Part shown: in pieces, positions 35,244 to 35,768 of the stretch | Numbering within the stretch: position 1 is the first letter of the stretch | Layout: every line of letters begins with the position of its first letter | NCBI GenBank assembly: GCA_022702935.2 | Contig: JAKIML020000016.1 | Coordinates: 1 to 35,768 of the forward strand | Direction: 5' to 3' | From: Bacillota bacterium | GTDB taxonomy: Bacteria > Bacillota > Clostridia > DSM-8532 | DNA: 35,768 bases | Program-made: the position numbers and the translations under genes | Notes under the pieces: generated by a model | What the model was told of the DNA's origin: nothing | What the model saw: the letters and a program-made list of their open reading frames with translations, nothing else | Databases searched by the model: none

Positions 35244-35447
35244 GTTATCATCTTATAATTGAAAATGTATATAAAAGCAAAAAAATAGGACATCCCGTCA
35301 GACGGAGGTGTCCTGCCAATTAAGTAGAGTATATTAGGGGGGTAAATAGTTGATAACAAATTAACAAATACATTGATTTAATTTGTCACGACACTATTAT
35401 ATAGTAGAGTGGTTGAAAAAACCAGCCCCTAATATAAAGTTTTTGTA
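35244..35447. other. Gene-free spacer between gyrA and the rRNA promoters
   Basis: No credible ORF is seen. A second imperfect hairpin (AGGACA...TGTCCT, about 35287-35314) and an AT-rich tract (35340-35400) upstream of the first rRNA promoter are the only structure. The AT tract could act as an UP element. Confidence 0.5.
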
Positions 35448-35476
35448 TTGACAACATAACAGCCCTGAGGTATTAT
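35448..35476 (+). promoter_or_regulatory. rRNA operon promoter P1
   Basis: A perfect TTGACA (35448-35453), a 17-bp spacer and TATTAT (35471-35476). It is the first of three strong tandem promoters spaced by about 100 bp. Confidence 0.7.
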
Positions 35477-35541
35477 AGTAAAGCTGCGGTTGCGGAAGGC
35501 CGAGAAATGGCTTAAATAAATGAATAGAGCGAAAAAACCTC

Positions 35542-35571
35542 TTGACATTGATGGCGCAGCCGTGATATACT
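35542..35571 (+). promoter_or_regulatory. rRNA operon promoter P2
   Basis: TTGACA (35542-35547), an 18-bp spacer and TATACT (35566-35571). A GC-rich stretch follows (CCGCCG), as in stringently controlled promoters. Confidence 0.85.
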
Positions 35572-35647
35572 GAATATCCGCCGTTGAGCAAGTCCGATAA
35601 GGACGAGCGGTTAAGCCGATGAGACAGAAAAATGTCGAAAAAAGTGC

Positions 35648-35677
35648 TTGACAAACAGATGGGCGGCGTGATAAACT
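35648..35677 (+). promoter_or_regulatory. rRNA operon promoter P3 and leader start
   Basis: TTGACA (35648-35653), an 18-bp spacer and TAAACT (35672-35677), then CCGCCGCTTGAGC. The flanking sequence repeats that of P2. The last bases (ACATTGAAAATTGAACAGTG) resemble clostridial pre-16S leaders, so the 16S rRNA gene should begin just beyond the window. Confidence 0.85.
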
Positions 35678-35768
35678 AAAGTTCCGCCGCTTGAGCTGAA
35701 AGCTTGAAAGCGGGACGGAGAGCCGGAAACGGCGAATGGACATTGAAAATTGAACAGTGTACGAAAAC

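Noticed and set aside
35285-35314. Imperfect hairpin after gyrA as a riboswitch or second terminator
   Set aside because: The stem has internal mismatches and no U-tract, and there is no downstream gene to regulate before the rRNA promoters.
35397-35743. Minus-strand open frames of 85-104 codons over the rRNA promoters
   Set aside because: They are antisense to three clear promoters and leader sequence, with no ribosome site or recognisable protein features.

Overview
The window is a replication-origin region of a low-to-mid GC Gram-positive bacterium, most likely a member of class Clostridia (Bacillota). The evidence is the set rpmH-rnpA-yidD-yidC-jag-mnmE-mnmG-rsmG-noc beside dnaA-dnaN-S4-recF-remB-gyrB, a Soj/Spo0J pair with consensus parS sites, a DUF4446 gene after parB, purine-rich Shine-Dalgarno sites, and frequent TTG/GTG starts. 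I cannot name the genus.

Left arm, 1-8781: an accessory carbohydrate-type locus. A leftward run encodes a PocR-domain AraC regulator, a YesM-like histidine kinase, a YesN-like AraC-type response regulator and, at the window edge, the start of a lipoprotein that looks like a sugar-ABC solute-binding protein. Divergent from it are two tandem, clearly paralogous FAD-dependent oxidoreductases, each with a C-terminal discoidin-like domain. This is the least understood part of the window and the best candidate for an undescribed pathway.

8976-13593: a beta-CASP metallo-beta-lactamase protein and a Y-family DNA polymerase (rightward), a leftward CcdA/TlpA thiol-redox pair, and a DUF896 small protein. 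13658-17246 (leftward): parA, parB, DUF4446 and serS. 17247-18370 is a 1.1-kb AT-rich stretch without genes, bounded by two perfect 16-bp parS sites.

18371-24637 (leftward): gyrB, remB, recF, the S4-domain gene, dnaN and dnaA, with the probable oriC in the dnaA-dnaN spacer. 24824-32359 (rightward): rpmH, rnpA, yidD, yidC, jag, mnmE, mnmG, rsmG and noc. gyrA follows at 32645-35179, and the window ends in three tandem rRNA-type promoters whose 16S gene lies just outside.

The gene order differs from the common Bacillota arrangement: gyrA sits after noc, and soj-spo0J sits after gyrB. One inversion of the origin core, with breakpoints at soj|noc and gyrB|gyrA, explains this while keeping every housekeeping gene pointing away from the origin.
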